A stretch of 64,000 nucleotides of DNA, from assembly GCF_015350995.1 (NCBI RefSeq), contig NZ_JADKRW010000001.1:323702-387701 (forward strand), read 5' to 3'. The stretch comes from Curtobacterium sp. VKM Ac-1393. GTDB lineage: Bacteria; Actinomycetota; Actinomycetes; Actinomycetales; Microbacteriaceae. The notes under the pieces are model-generated. The model did no database searches, had not been told where the DNA came from, and was given only the letters and a program-made list of their open reading frames with translations. Below are positions 8,350-16,064 of this stretch, in pieces (position 1 is the first letter of the stretch; each line of letters opens with the position of its first letter). The position numbers were made by a program, and so were the translations under genes.

Positions 8350-8409
8350 GTCGACTCGGAACGACTTCGTCGATGTCGCGCGACATCGATGAAGTCGTTC
8401 CGAGTCGAC
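8350..8409. repeat. 60-nt near-perfect palindrome between the toxin pair and dcd
   Basis: The arms 8350-8378 and 8381-8409 pair over 29 bases with a single G-U pair and a 2-base centre. It lies just after the end of dcd (stop at 8454, minus strand) and upstream of the toxin-antitoxin promoter. A terminator for dcd is the plain reading, but the length is unusual. Confidence 0.7.
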
Positions 8410-8453
8410 AAGCACCGTATCGGCCGAGCGACCGACCGCCAGGCGAGCCGCCG

Positions 8454-9041
8454 TCAGGGGCGCGCCGACACGTCCGCGCGGTGGAAGTTCTGCGCCGACC
8501 GCGACGGGGTCGGGCCGCGCTGCCCCTGGTACCGCGACTGGTACTCGGCCGAGCCGTAGGGCTTGTCGGCGGGACTGGACAGCTGGAAGAAGCAGAGCTG
8601 CCCGATCTTCATGCCCGGCCAGAGCTTGATCGGCAGCGTCGCGACGTTCGACAGCTCGAGCGTCACGTGGCCGGAGAACCCGGGGTCGATGAAGCCCGCG
8701 GTCGAGTGGGTCAGCAGACCGAGGCGTCCGAGCGAGCTCTTGCCCTCGAGCCGCGCGGCGATGTCGTCGGGCAGCGTGACGACCTCGTACGTCGAGCCGA
8801 GCACGAACTCGCCGGGGTGCAGCACGAACGCCTCGTCAGGGTCGGTCTCGACCAGCCGGGTCAGATCGGGCTGGTCGACCGCCGGGTCGATGTGGGGGTA
8901 CTTGTGGTTGTCGAACAGCCGGAAGAACTTGTCGAGCCGGACGTCGATGCTCGACGGCTGGACCAGCGAGGCGTCGTGGGGGTCGAGACCGATCCGGCCC
9001 TCGGCGAGCTGGGCGGTGATGTCGCGATCGGAGAGCAGCAC
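8454..9041 (-). CDS. dcd: dCTP deaminase (actinobacterial bifunctional type)
   Basis: The 195-residue enzyme deaminates dCTP on the way to dUMP and dTTP. In actinobacteria of this type it also hydrolyses dUTP, giving dUMP directly. The signature [10 protein letters not shown] (residues 100-109) followed by [15 protein letters not shown] and [13 protein letters not shown] is unmistakable and closely resembles the bifunctional mycobacterial enzyme; single-function enterobacterial Dcd has RSSLARLGL. Translation starts at GTG 9041; TAGGCT lies 7 bases before it with no ribosome site, so a leaderless transcript is likely. The gene stands alone, divergent from an acetyltransferase gene beginning 90 bases away. 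Confidence 0.96.
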   Translation of the reverse strand: MLLSDRDITAQLAEGRIGLDPHDASLVQPSSIDVRLDKFFRLFDNHKYPHIDPAVDQPDLTRLVETDPDEAFVLHPGEFVLGSTYEVVTLPDDIAARLEGKSSLGRLGLLTHSTAGFIDPGFSGHVTLELSNVATLPIKLWPGMKIGQLCFFQLSSPADKPYGSAEYQSRYQGQRGPTPSRSAQNFHRADVSARP

Positions 9042-9130
9042 GCCGTGCAGCCTAGCGGCAGCGGGCCCCCGCCGATATGCTGCGAGGCTGTCCGGGGCCG
9101 GGCGGCGTCACACCGCCGGGAGGAACCGCC

Positions 9131-10240
9131 ATGACCGAGTACACCGTCCACGAACTCGTCGTGCCCGCGACGATGGACGACGACCCGGAGACCGTGCGGG
9201 CGTTCCGCGAGTGGGTCGACGTGCAGAACCGCGCCGAGGTGTCGATCACCGGGCTGCCGGAGATGCTCTGGACGCCCGAGGAACAACTGCCGTACCTGAT
9301 CGACCCCGACGCACCCAGCCGACTGTTCCTGGTCCGCGACGACGACGGAACGGCGGTCGGAGCCGGCTCGTACGAGTCGAAGACGATCGCCGACGCCCCG
9401 AACTGCTGGATGGCGGTCAGCGTGGTGCCCGAGCAACGGCGCCGTGGCATCGGCACGCTCCTGGCCGAGCACGTCGAAGCGGTCGCGAGGCAGCAGGGTC
9501 GCACGCAGTGGAAGACGTACGCCGTGTCACGGCAGGTCGGCCCCGCAGCAGGCCCCGGGTACCTCCGCGCTCCCACCGGGTCCGGCGCCGTCCCCGAGGA
9601 CGAACCCGGAGTCCGGTTCCTGACGGGCCGGGGTTGGCGGTTCGGGCAGGTGAACCGGATCAGCCGTCTGGAGCTCCCAGCCGACCCCGATGCCCTCTCC
9701 GGCATCCGCGCAGCGGCGACGCGGGCGGCGGCCGACCGGTACCGCGTGCACACCTGGGCAGGTCCGACGCCCGCCCGGTGGCAGGCCGACGTCGCACTCC
9801 TGCTGACCCGGATGAGCACCGATGCCCCGGCCGGCGACATGGCCGAGCCCGAGGACGCCTGGACGACCGATCGACTCCGGACGCACGAGCAGCACCTCGG
9901 CGACGGCCCGCGCACCATGCGCACCGTCGCCGTGGAGGACGTGTCGTCCGGCTCGCTCGTCGGCTTCACCCAGCTCGCCGTCCCCGGGCCCGTGGTCCAG
10001 CCGGTGATGCAGGGCGACACCCTCGTACTGCGTGAGCACCGGGGGCACCGGCTCGGGTGGCTGCTCAAGGCCGTCGGGATCGAGACGATCGAGCGCGACC
10101 ACCCGGGGCACCCCTCGATCGTCACGTTCAACGCCGAGGAGAACCGCCCGATGCTCGACGTGAACGAGGCCGTCGGGTTCGTCGGCGTCGGCAGCGAGGG
10201 GATCTGGGAACACCGCCCCTGGCAACACCGCCCGGCGTAG
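9131..10240 (+). CDS. GNAT-family acetyltransferase with two GNAT-like domains
   Basis: This 369-residue protein carries two acetyl-CoA-binding GNAT folds. The first shows motif A in VPEQRRRGIGTLLAEH (about residues 98-113). The second is weaker (REHRGHRLGWLLKAVGIE, about residue 300) and ends with the family-typical NEAVGFVGVG. Tandem GNAT proteins in actinobacteria include mycothiol synthase and antibiotic- or peptide-modifying enzymes, but this sequence lacks features I can tie to one substrate. ATG 9131 follows GGGAGGA (9118-9123). Its TAG stop (10238-10240) forms the first half of the TAGGGT -10 box of the next gene. Confidence 0.85.
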   Translation: MTEYTVHELVVPATMDDDPETVRAFREWVDVQNRAEVSITGLPEMLWTPEEQLPYLIDPDAPSRLFLVRDDDGTAVGAGSYESKTIADAPNCWMAVSVVPEQRRRGIGTLLAEHVEAVARQQGRTQWKTYAVSRQVGPAAGPGYLRAPTGSGAVPEDEPGVRFLTGRGWRFGQVNRISRLELPADPDALSGIRAAATRAAADRYRVHTWAGPTPARWQADVALLLTRMSTDAPAGDMAEPEDAWTTDRLRTHEQHLGDGPRTMRTVAVEDVSSGSLVGFTQLAVPGPVVQPVMQGDTLVLREHRGHRLGWLLKAVGIETIERDHPGHPSIVTFNAEENRPMLDVNEAVGFVGVGSEGIWEHRPWQHRPA

Positions 10241-10243
10241 GGT
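10238..10243 (+). promoter_or_regulatory. -10 box TAGGGT overlapping the previous stop codon
   Basis: TAGGGT at 10238-10243 includes the TAG stop of the acetyltransferase gene. It stands exactly 6 bases before ATG 10250, the spacing expected for a leaderless transcript starting at the A of ATG. There is no Shine-Dalgarno sequence before 10250. Confidence 0.5.
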
Positions 10244-10249
10244 TCCCCC

Positions 10250-10948
10250 ATGGCGCGCTCACGGGGGATGGACGATCTGGTCAGCGACGGGGTCTTCCTG
10301 GCCTGGGAGGCGCAACTGCAGCTCGCCGACCGGTACGACGACCACGAGCGCTGGAACGTCGACCTCGCTGCCGGCACCCTGCAGTTCACCGGGCCGCACC
10401 CGGGCGAGTTCCGGATCCAGCTGCTGGGGTCGGCCGCACCGGGGCCGCGGAGCTGGCTCTGGGGCTGGGCGAACCCGTCGCAGTACCCCGCGTCGGTGCT
10501 CGCCGCCGCGAACGCCACCCGCGCGCTGGGCGAGCGGCTCGGCATCCCGGAACTCGTGCAGGGCGAGGTCCCGTTCGGCGAGCACCGGCAGGCCGACGCC
10601 GCAGACGCCGGGTACGAGTTCGCCTGGGACCTGTCGATCGCGGCACGGCTGGCAACCGGTTCGTGGTTCGGCTTCGGCGGCCACGTCGGCGGGGGTTCCC
10701 GCCTCTGGGTGCTGTTCGAGGGCCTCCAGTTCGTGCCGCCGACGGTCCCCCGGATGGTCCGCGTGTTCGGCGAGGGGGTCCAGACGACCGAGGTGCACGA
10801 CCACCGCCGCGCGGTGGGGAGCTGGGCGTCGCTGCGCGGCGTCCCCTGGGACGGGCGCACGCTGACGTTGGCGGACGGCACCATCACGGTCGACTTCGAC
10901 GAGCTGGGCCGGATCCGCGACCTGCAGGGGTCCTCGACGCGACCCTGA
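10250..10948 (+). CDS. conserved hypothetical protein, DUF6882-like
   Basis: The 232-residue protein has no signal peptide or membrane segment. The pattern WLWGWANPSQYP followed by LAAANATRALGERLGIPEL is the hallmark I associate with the DUF6882 family of soluble actinobacterial proteins, whose function is unknown. The N-terminal half (about 1-140) carries that domain and the C-terminal half (about 140-232, EGLQFVPPTVPRMVRVFGEG) looks like a separate small beta-rich domain. It begins 10 bases after the acetyltransferase, apparently from its own leaderless promoter. The family name is from memory and should be treated as tentative. Confidence 0.75.
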   Translation: MARSRGMDDLVSDGVFLAWEAQLQLADRYDDHERWNVDLAAGTLQFTGPHPGEFRIQLLGSAAPGPRSWLWGWANPSQYPASVLAAANATRALGERLGIPELVQGEVPFGEHRQADAADAGYEFAWDLSIAARLATGSWFGFGGHVGGGSRLWVLFEGLQFVPPTVPRMVRVFGEGVQTTEVHDHRRAVGSWASLRGVPWDGRTLTLADGTITVDFDELGRIRDLQGSSTRP

Positions 10949-11115
10949 GGCGGGCCGCAGCCCGCCCTGCGGACTGACACCCCGCCTCTCCCCACCGGCA
11001 CGGCCTGATCGCCGCTGGCGCGACGTTCAGGAACCTGCGGCGTGGGCCCAGACCGACCCGCCTACCATGGAGGGTCCGCGGTCTCGCGGGCGCACGCGTC
11101 CCTGGAACAAGGTTG

Positions 11116-13176
11116 ATGACCGTCACGTCCCCCGAAACCCAGCCTGGAGGCCCGGCGCCGGAATCCGCGCCCGTCACCGCGCGCACGTCCACCGTCGCGA
11201 CCGTCCTGGTCGTCGCGATCCCGCTCGCGGTCGCGTGCTCGCTCCTCGGCCTGACGGTCACCGGCGCCTTCACCGCGAGCCAGCAGCTGGTGTCCGCCGG
11301 CGACGTGGTCGAGTACGGCCTGCCGATCGCCCGCGTGGTGCACGACACCATGGCGGCACTGACCGTCGGCCTGCTCATCGTCGCCGCCTTCGCGCTGCCC
11401 GCGCAGAAGAAGGACCACCGGGCGCTCTCGAGTGTGCAGCACCGTGCCACACGCTGGGCGGCGGCAACCGGATCGATCTGGTTCCTCGCCGCGGCCGTGA
11501 CCGTCGTGCTCACCGGCGCCAACACCCTCGGCGTCCCGCTCACCAGCCCGGTGTTCGCCCGCAACTTCATGCTCTTCGCGTTCCAGGTGGAGATCGGCCA
11601 GGCGCTCGTGGTGTCCGCCGCGGCGATCCTGATCGCGACCGTCGTCGCCGCCTTCGCCACCCGGGTGACCACCCTCGCCGTCGCCACCGTGTTCGGTCTC
11701 TTCGCGCTGCTCCCCCTCGCACTGTCCGGGCACGCCGCCGGGTCGCTCGAGCACGCCAACGCCGTGAACTCGCTCGCCATCCACCTGATCGGCGTCTGCG
11801 TCTGGGCCGGTGGGCTCGTCGCCGTGGTGGTCCTGCGCACCCGCACGAAGGGCGCGACCGGCCGGGTGGTCTCCCGCTACTCGACGCTCGCCGGCTGGTC
11901 GTTCGGCGCCGTCGCCTTCTCCGGCATCGTCAACGCCTCGCTGCGGTTGACCGGCCCGCTCGACCTCGTCACGACCCCCTACGGCGCACTCATCACCGTC
12001 AAGGCGGTCATCCTCGTACTGCTCGGCGTCGCCGGGGTCGTCCAGCGCCGCAAGCTGGTGCCGGGGCTGCTCCGCGCACCACTCGACCGACGCCGGTTCA
12101 CCCGGTTCGCGCTGGCCGAGATCGTGTTCATGGCCGTGGCGATCGGTGTCTCGGTTGCCGTGTCCCGCTCGCAGCCGCCGATCCCGCAGACGCCCGAGAC
12201 CGGCGAGGACACCCGCTCCGGACTGATCGGGTTCCCGTTCCCGCCGGCGCAGACGATGCAGACGTACCTGACGCAGTGGCACATCGACTGGGTATGGCTC
12301 GGCCTGGCCGTCGTCGGGGCCGTCTGGTACCTGCTCGCCGTCCGGAAGCTCCGGAAGCGCGGCGACAAGTGGCCCGTCGGACGGACCATCGCCTGGGTGC
12401 TCGGCTGTGCACTGTTCATCTGGACCACGTCGGCCGGCCCGGCCGTGTACGGCATGATCCACTTCTCGTCGCACATGGTCCAGCACATGCTGCTGATGAT
12501 GTTCGTGCCGCTGCCGCTCGTGCTCGGCGGCCCGGTGCTGCTGGCCATGCGCACCCTGCCGGTCCGGAACGACGGCTCCCGCGGCGCCCGCGAGTGGCTC
12601 ATGCTCTTCGTGCACTCGCGCTGGATGCAGTTCCTGGGCAAGCCCGCCGTCGCTGGCGTGATCTTCGCCGGGTCGCTCGTGGTGTTCTACTTCACGCCGG
12701 CGTACCAGGCGGCGATGCAGTCGCACGAGTGGCACGTCGCGATGGTCATCCACTTCGTGCTGAGCGGCTACCTGTTCTTCTGGGTGTTCGTCGGCGTCGA
12801 CCCGGGGCCGAAGCGTCCGCCGTACCCGATCCTGATCATCGCGCTGCTGGCCACCCTGGCCTTCCACGCGTTCTTCGGCGTCGCCGTGATGACCTCGCAG
12901 TCGGTGTTCGCGATCGACTGGTTCCACGCCCTCGGGCAGACGAACGACGCCGCCCTGCTGGACGACCAGCACACCGGTGGCGGCATCGCATGGGGCGCGT
13001 CCGAGCTGCCGATGGTGTTCGTGGCGCTGCTCGTGGTGAAGAACTGGATGCGGACCGACAAGCGCGATGCGAAGCGGCTCGACCGCAAGGCCGAGCGCGA
13101 CGGCGACGCCGACCTGAAGGCGTACAACGAGCGTCTCGCCGCCATCAACGCGTCGGACACCGCCGGCCGCGACTGA
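11116..13176 (+). CDS. CopD-domain / cytochrome c oxidase assembly (CtaG-type) fusion membrane protein
   Basis: This protein of about 686 residues has some 13-14 predicted membrane segments. The N-terminal half matches CopD copper-resistance permeases (about residues 20-340, GHAAGSLEHANAVNSLAIHL). The C-terminal half matches the caa3-type CtaG family that helps deliver copper to cytochrome oxidase. Candidate copper ligands are all present: SSHMVQHMLL, SHEWHVAMVIHF and DDQHTGGGIAWG. Fusions of this kind are common in actinobacteria. I prefer ATG 11116 over TTG 11113 one codon earlier; GGAACAAGG precedes both. A second, shorter and degenerate paralogue lies at 41619-43535. Confidence 0.9.
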   Translation: MTVTSPETQPGGPAPESAPVTARTSTVATVLVVAIPLAVACSLLGLTVTGAFTASQQLVSAGDVVEYGLPIARVVHDTMAALTVGLLIVAAFALPAQKKDHRALSSVQHRATRWAAATGSIWFLAAAVTVVLTGANTLGVPLTSPVFARNFMLFAFQVEIGQALVVSAAAILIATVVAAFATRVTTLAVATVFGLFALLPLALSGHAAGSLEHANAVNSLAIHLIGVCVWAGGLVAVVVLRTRTKGATGRVVSRYSTLAGWSFGAVAFSGIVNASLRLTGPLDLVTTPYGALITVKAVILVLLGVAGVVQRRKLVPGLLRAPLDRRRFTRFALAEIVFMAVAIGVSVAVSRSQPPIPQTPETGEDTRSGLIGFPFPPAQTMQTYLTQWHIDWVWLGLAVVGAVWYLLAVRKLRKRGDKWPVGRTIAWVLGCALFIWTTSAGPAVYGMIHFSSHMVQHMLLMMFVPLPLVLGGPVLLAMRTLPVRNDGSRGAREWLMLFVHSRWMQFLGKPAVAGVIFAGSLVVFYFTPAYQAAMQSHEWHVAMVIHFVLSGYLFFWVFVGVDPGPKRPPYPILIIALLATLAFHAFFGVAVMTSQSVFAIDWFHALGQTNDAALLDDQHTGGGIAWGASELPMVFVALLVVKNWMRTDKRDAKRLDRKAERDGDADLKAYNERLAAINASDTAGRD

Positions 13177-13238
13177 CGCGCACAGGCGGCGCCGGGGTGG
13201 CCACGTCGGGGCCGGGGTGGCCGCCGGGCCGGGCCCCG

Positions 13239-13586
13239 TCAGTCGCCGTGGACGATGCAGACCGCGTCGAGGTCCAGGGCGGCCTCGAGCGCCGCCGAGA
13301 TCCCGGACTCGCCGTCCGGGCCCACGGGCGTGACGGTGTCGACCCACCACAGCGGCGTCGCGATCGTGGGGGCGTCCGGCAGGATCCGCTCGACCTCGTC
13401 GAAGGAATCGACGCGTCGGACCCCGAGCACCGTGATCACCGGGTGTGTAGCGTCACGGCAGACCTGCAGCATCGGGCCGTCGTCGAGGGCACGGACACCC
13501 CAGGACTCGTCGTGCAGCAGGAGGGCCTCGGCGACCTCGCGCGGCTCCACCGGCTGGCGGCAGAGGATGGTGACGTCACGGGGCAC
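13239..13586 (-). CDS. hypothetical protein coupled to the DUF6177-like gene
   Basis: A 115-residue acidic soluble protein without signal or membrane segment. I recognise no family. Its GTG start (13586) overlaps the end of the upstream gene by 11 bases, so the two are almost certainly co-translated and probably work together. Features that could help later searches are a conserved-looking WWVDTVTPVGP stretch near residue 79 and an acidic C terminus ending in DAVCIVHGD. The ribosome site is weak, as expected for coupling. Confidence 0.7.
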   Translation of the reverse strand: MPRDVTILCRQPVEPREVAEALLLHDESWGVRALDDGPMLQVCRDATHPVITVLGVRRVDSFDEVERILPDAPTIATPLWWVDTVTPVGPDGESGISAALEAALDLDAVCIVHGD

Positions 13587-14688
13587 CGTGGCCGCCCGAC
13601 ACCCGGGTCTCGCGCACGTGCCCGTCGAGCGTGCCCTCGTCGTGGGCCGGGTCGAGTGGTGCGCCGCCGACGAGCTGCAGGAAGCGGTCCTCGTCGATGC
13701 GGTCGAGGAAGGACTCGAGTGCCTCCCAGCCGTCCTCGAACCGGACGATCATGCCGCCGTCATCGCTGTCAGCACCGACACCGTCCGCGCCGGCAGCGCC
13801 CGAGCGGGTGCCGAACGTCGCCGTCGTGGTGCGCGGCGGCGGCCAGACCCCGTCTCGGTCCAGGAAGGCGGCGGCCTCGGGTCCGACGACGACCGCGAGC
13901 GGCGACGGTTCGCCGTGCGAGACCGCACGGACCAGGTGGTCGGCGTCACCCCGCCGCTGCATCACGACGCCGAAGACCGGGACGACCTGGTCGGCGACCT
14001 GCTGGACGGCGTCGAACAGGCGGTTCGCGAGCTCCGGGTCGGTGTTCGCCTCGGGCACGGTCAGCACGGCGGACATCGTCTCGACGACGACCCCGTCGAC
14101 CAGGTGGGCCGTCATCGTGGCGGAGAAGCCGTCGCCCACGGCGTACGAGGTCGAGACGCCGGGCGCCTCGTGCTTGGCGTACTGCGTCACGACCCAGCGG
14201 TCCCACGGCACGGTGAGGGGCTCGGCGGTGCCCCAGCGCGTCGGGCACGTGCCGACGGTGTGGCACAGGGCCTCGATCGCGGAACCCATGTCCACGGCCC
14301 GTTCGGCGTGGTGGCGGAGGGTCAGGTCGATGCTGATCTGCCGCACGGAGTCCCCCGAGACGGGGTGCTCCGGCGACGGGGTGCCCACGAGCTCGGGGCC
14401 GCGGTGCACGAAGTCTTCGATGCCGGACGCGGCGACACCGGTGCGGCCGTCGCGCAGCGTGCCGTCGAAGTCGGCGACGGCCCAGGCCGCTCCGTGGGCG
14501 CCGAGCGCGTGCCGGAGCGCGGGGGTGATCGCGGATTCCCGGCCGGTCCGGAGCACGACCGTGCGGCCGGCGTCGGACGATCGGCGGAGCAACGAGGCGA
14601 GCGCGTCCGTCAGCCACACGACCGGCGAAGCGGACTCGACCACGATCGCGGGGCCGACCACGTCGTCGATGAGGGGATGCCTGACCAT
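13576..14688 (-). CDS. hypothetical protein, DUF6177-like
   Basis: The 370-residue soluble protein begins at ATG 14688 behind a strong GAGGAGGACC site. The opening (VVGPAIVVESASPVVWLTDALASLL, here split over about residues 10-34) and the following TVVLRTGRESAITPALRHAL resemble actinobacterial DUF6177 proteins, some of which I recall near type VII secretion genes; no such genes are present here. There is no catalytic motif I can name. It ends by overlapping a small 115-residue gene. The frame is open further upstream through the tRNA, but that part is clearly non-coding. Confidence 0.75.
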   Translation of the reverse strand: MVRHPLIDDVVGPAIVVESASPVVWLTDALASLLRRSSDAGRTVVLRTGRESAITPALRHALGAHGAAWAVADFDGTLRDGRTGVAASGIEDFVHRGPELVGTPSPEHPVSGDSVRQISIDLTLRHHAERAVDMGSAIEALCHTVGTCPTRWGTAEPLTVPWDRWVVTQYAKHEAPGVSTSYAVGDGFSATMTAHLVDGVVVETMSAVLTVPEANTDPELANRLFDAVQQVADQVVPVFGVVMQRRGDADHLVRAVSHGEPSPLAVVVGPEAAAFLDRDGVWPPPRTTTATFGTRSGAAGADGVGADSDDGGMIVRFEDGWEALESFLDRIDEDRFLQLVGGAPLDPAHDEGTLDGHVRETRVSGGHGAP

Positions 14689-14855
14689 CCGGGTCCTCCT
14701 CGGGTTCTCGGGGCTGGAACTCCCTGGACGGTACACACGACGACGACACCTGTCCGTCAAGCTGGCGTGCTCACAGCGGAGACTCGGGAGGCCCGACACG
14801 CGCCCGACAGGAGGCGTACGGTGCGCGGTCGGCTGGCTTCCAGGCGAGAATCCGC

Positions 14856-14861
14856 TAGGCT
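14856..14861 (+). promoter_or_regulatory. probable -10 box of the tRNA-Gly gene
   Basis: TAGGCT at 14856-14861 lies 25 bases before the mature tRNA 5' end, a usual distance for a short processed leader. A partial -35 (TGGCTT) precedes it by about 17 bases. Confidence 0.45.
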
Positions 14862-14886
14862 TGCGGAGTCCCGTTCTGCGGGGCGC

Positions 14887-14957
14887 GCGAGTGTAGTTCA
14901 ATGGTAGAACTCCAGCTTCCCAAGCTGGTAGCGCGGGTTCGATTCCCGTCACTCGCT
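14887..14957 (+). tRNA. tRNA-Gly (anticodon CCC)
   Basis: The 71-base cloverleaf is complete. The acceptor stem GCGAGTG (14887-14893) pairs with CACTCGC (14950-14956), with discriminator T. The anticodon stem CCAGC/GCTGG encloses loop TTCCCAA with anticodon CCC, and the T arm GCGGGTTCGATTCCCGT is canonical. It reads GGG codons. CCA is not encoded in full (CCG follows). A terminator hairpin stands 6 bases after the end, so the gene is monocistronic. Confidence 0.97.
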
Positions 14958-14963
14958 CCGAAC

Positions 14964-14990
14964 GAAGGGCCGCCCGGTGGGCGGCCCTTC
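14964..14990 (+). terminator. terminator after tRNA-Gly
   Basis: A perfect 12-bp stem GAAGGGCCGCCC / GGGCGGCCCTTC (14964-14975 with 14979-14990) around a GGT loop, followed by TGCGTGTGT. Confidence 0.9.
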
Positions 14991-15025
14991 TGCGTGTGTC
15001 CAGGGTGACGCGCCAGGCTGCTCGC

Positions 15026-15973
15026 ATGCGTCGTTCTGTCTTGTTCGTGATCGGCGGTGTGATCACTGCGCTCGTCCTGACCAGCTGCGCGAACGGCGAG
15101 TCCCCGGCTACGTCCCGTTCCGCGGCACCGCCCCGGACGACGGCGAGTCCGACCCCGACGGCGAGCGCCGCTGCACCGGACCAGGAGCGCGTCGGCCGAG
15201 CACTCGCGGGCCTCGAACGCGAGTACGACGCGACGGTCGGTGTCGTCGCGACCGACACCGTCACGGGCGACACCATCGTGTACAACGGCGACCGACGCTT
15301 CGGCTACGCCTCGACCATCAAGGCGTTCGCCGCGGCACAGTTCCTGCGCTCGGTGCCGCAAGCCGCCCGCGACGAGATCGCGCACTGGACGGCCGCCGAC
15401 GTCGCGGCTGCGGGGTACTCGCCGGTGACGGAACAGCACGTGGACGACGGGCTGTCGTACGAGCAGCTGGCCGAGGCGGCCGTCCGGATGAGCGACAACA
15501 CCGCGCTCAACGTCGTGCTCACGCGCATCGGCGGTCCGAGCGGCCTGGACGCCGCGTTGACCGAGCTCGGCGACACCACCACCGAGGTGGTCCACGGCGA
15601 GCCGGACCTCAACACCATCGAGCCGGGCAGCACCGAGGACACCACGACCCCGGCGGCGTTCACCGCGGCCCTGGCGACCGCGCTCGACGGCAGCACCCTG
15701 AGCGCCGCCGACACCGCGCTGCTGGTCGACTGGATGGGCGGCAACGCGACCGGCGACGCCCTGATCCGCGCCGGTGCCCCGGACGGCTGGGTCGTCGTCG
15801 ACAAGTCCGGCGGCGCCGGGCCGATCCGGAACGACGTGGCGCGGGTCACACCGCCCGGTGGCGACCCGATCGTGCTCTCCGTCCTGACCACCCGCAACGA
15901 CCCCGACGCCGCCTACGACGACGCCCTGGTGGCCCGGTCGGCATCGGCGGTGCTCAGCGCGTTCGACCGCTGA
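15026..15973 (+). CDS. class A beta-lactamase, lipoprotein
   Basis: The 315-residue protein has a lipoprotein-type signal (MRRSVLFVIGG... lipobox LTSC, Cys21) and an alanine/proline/threonine-rich tether to about residue 52. The serine beta-lactamase domain follows, with all motifs present: STIK (96-99, nucleophile Ser96), SDN (156-158), the omega-loop Glu192 in GEPDLN, and KSG (260-262) in place of KTG, a common variant. It would hydrolyse beta-lactams outside the membrane. It is probably an intrinsic gene of the species rather than acquired: base composition matches the neighbours and no mobile genes flank it. I start at ATG 15026 because an earlier in-frame start (14996) abuts the tRNA terminator. 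Confidence 0.92.
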   Translation: MRRSVLFVIGGVITALVLTSCANGESPATSRSAAPPRTTASPTPTASAAAPDQERVGRALAGLEREYDATVGVVATDTVTGDTIVYNGDRRFGYASTIKAFAAAQFLRSVPQAARDEIAHWTAADVAAAGYSPVTEQHVDDGLSYEQLAEAAVRMSDNTALNVVLTRIGGPSGLDAALTELGDTTTEVVHGEPDLNTIEPGSTEDTTTPAAFTAALATALDGSTLSAADTALLVDWMGGNATGDALIRAGAPDGWVVVDKSGGAGPIRNDVARVTPPGGDPIVLSVLTTRNDPDAAYDDALVARSASAVLSAFDR

Positions 15974-16052
15974 TCCGACGGTCGTCACACCCGCCGTTGT
16001 GCACTGCGTCACGCGACGTCATGAACGACACCTGTCGGTGACCGCGGGACAC

Positions 16053-16058
16053 TACGCT
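16053..16058 (+). promoter_or_regulatory. -10 box of the amine-oxidase operon (leaderless start)
   Basis: TACGCT at 16053-16058 is followed after 6 bases by ATG 16065, with no Shine-Dalgarno sequence between. No good -35 is visible. Confidence 0.45.
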
Positions 16059-16064
16059 CGCTCC

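Noticed and set aside
6953..8559. Plus-strand frames running through the repeat region
   Set aside because: They arise because the repeats lack stops in some frames. The 19-base period shifts frame each unit, and the sequences are Arg-rich with no domain.
11062..13350. 762-codon minus-strand frame opposite the CopD-CtaG gene
   Set aside because: Antisense shadow: the plus-strand protein has clear membrane helices and metal motifs, while the minus frame is low-complexity.
15026..15973. Recently acquired resistance gene
   Set aside because: The beta-lactamase has neighbour-like composition, lies between housekeeping features and has no mobile genes around it.
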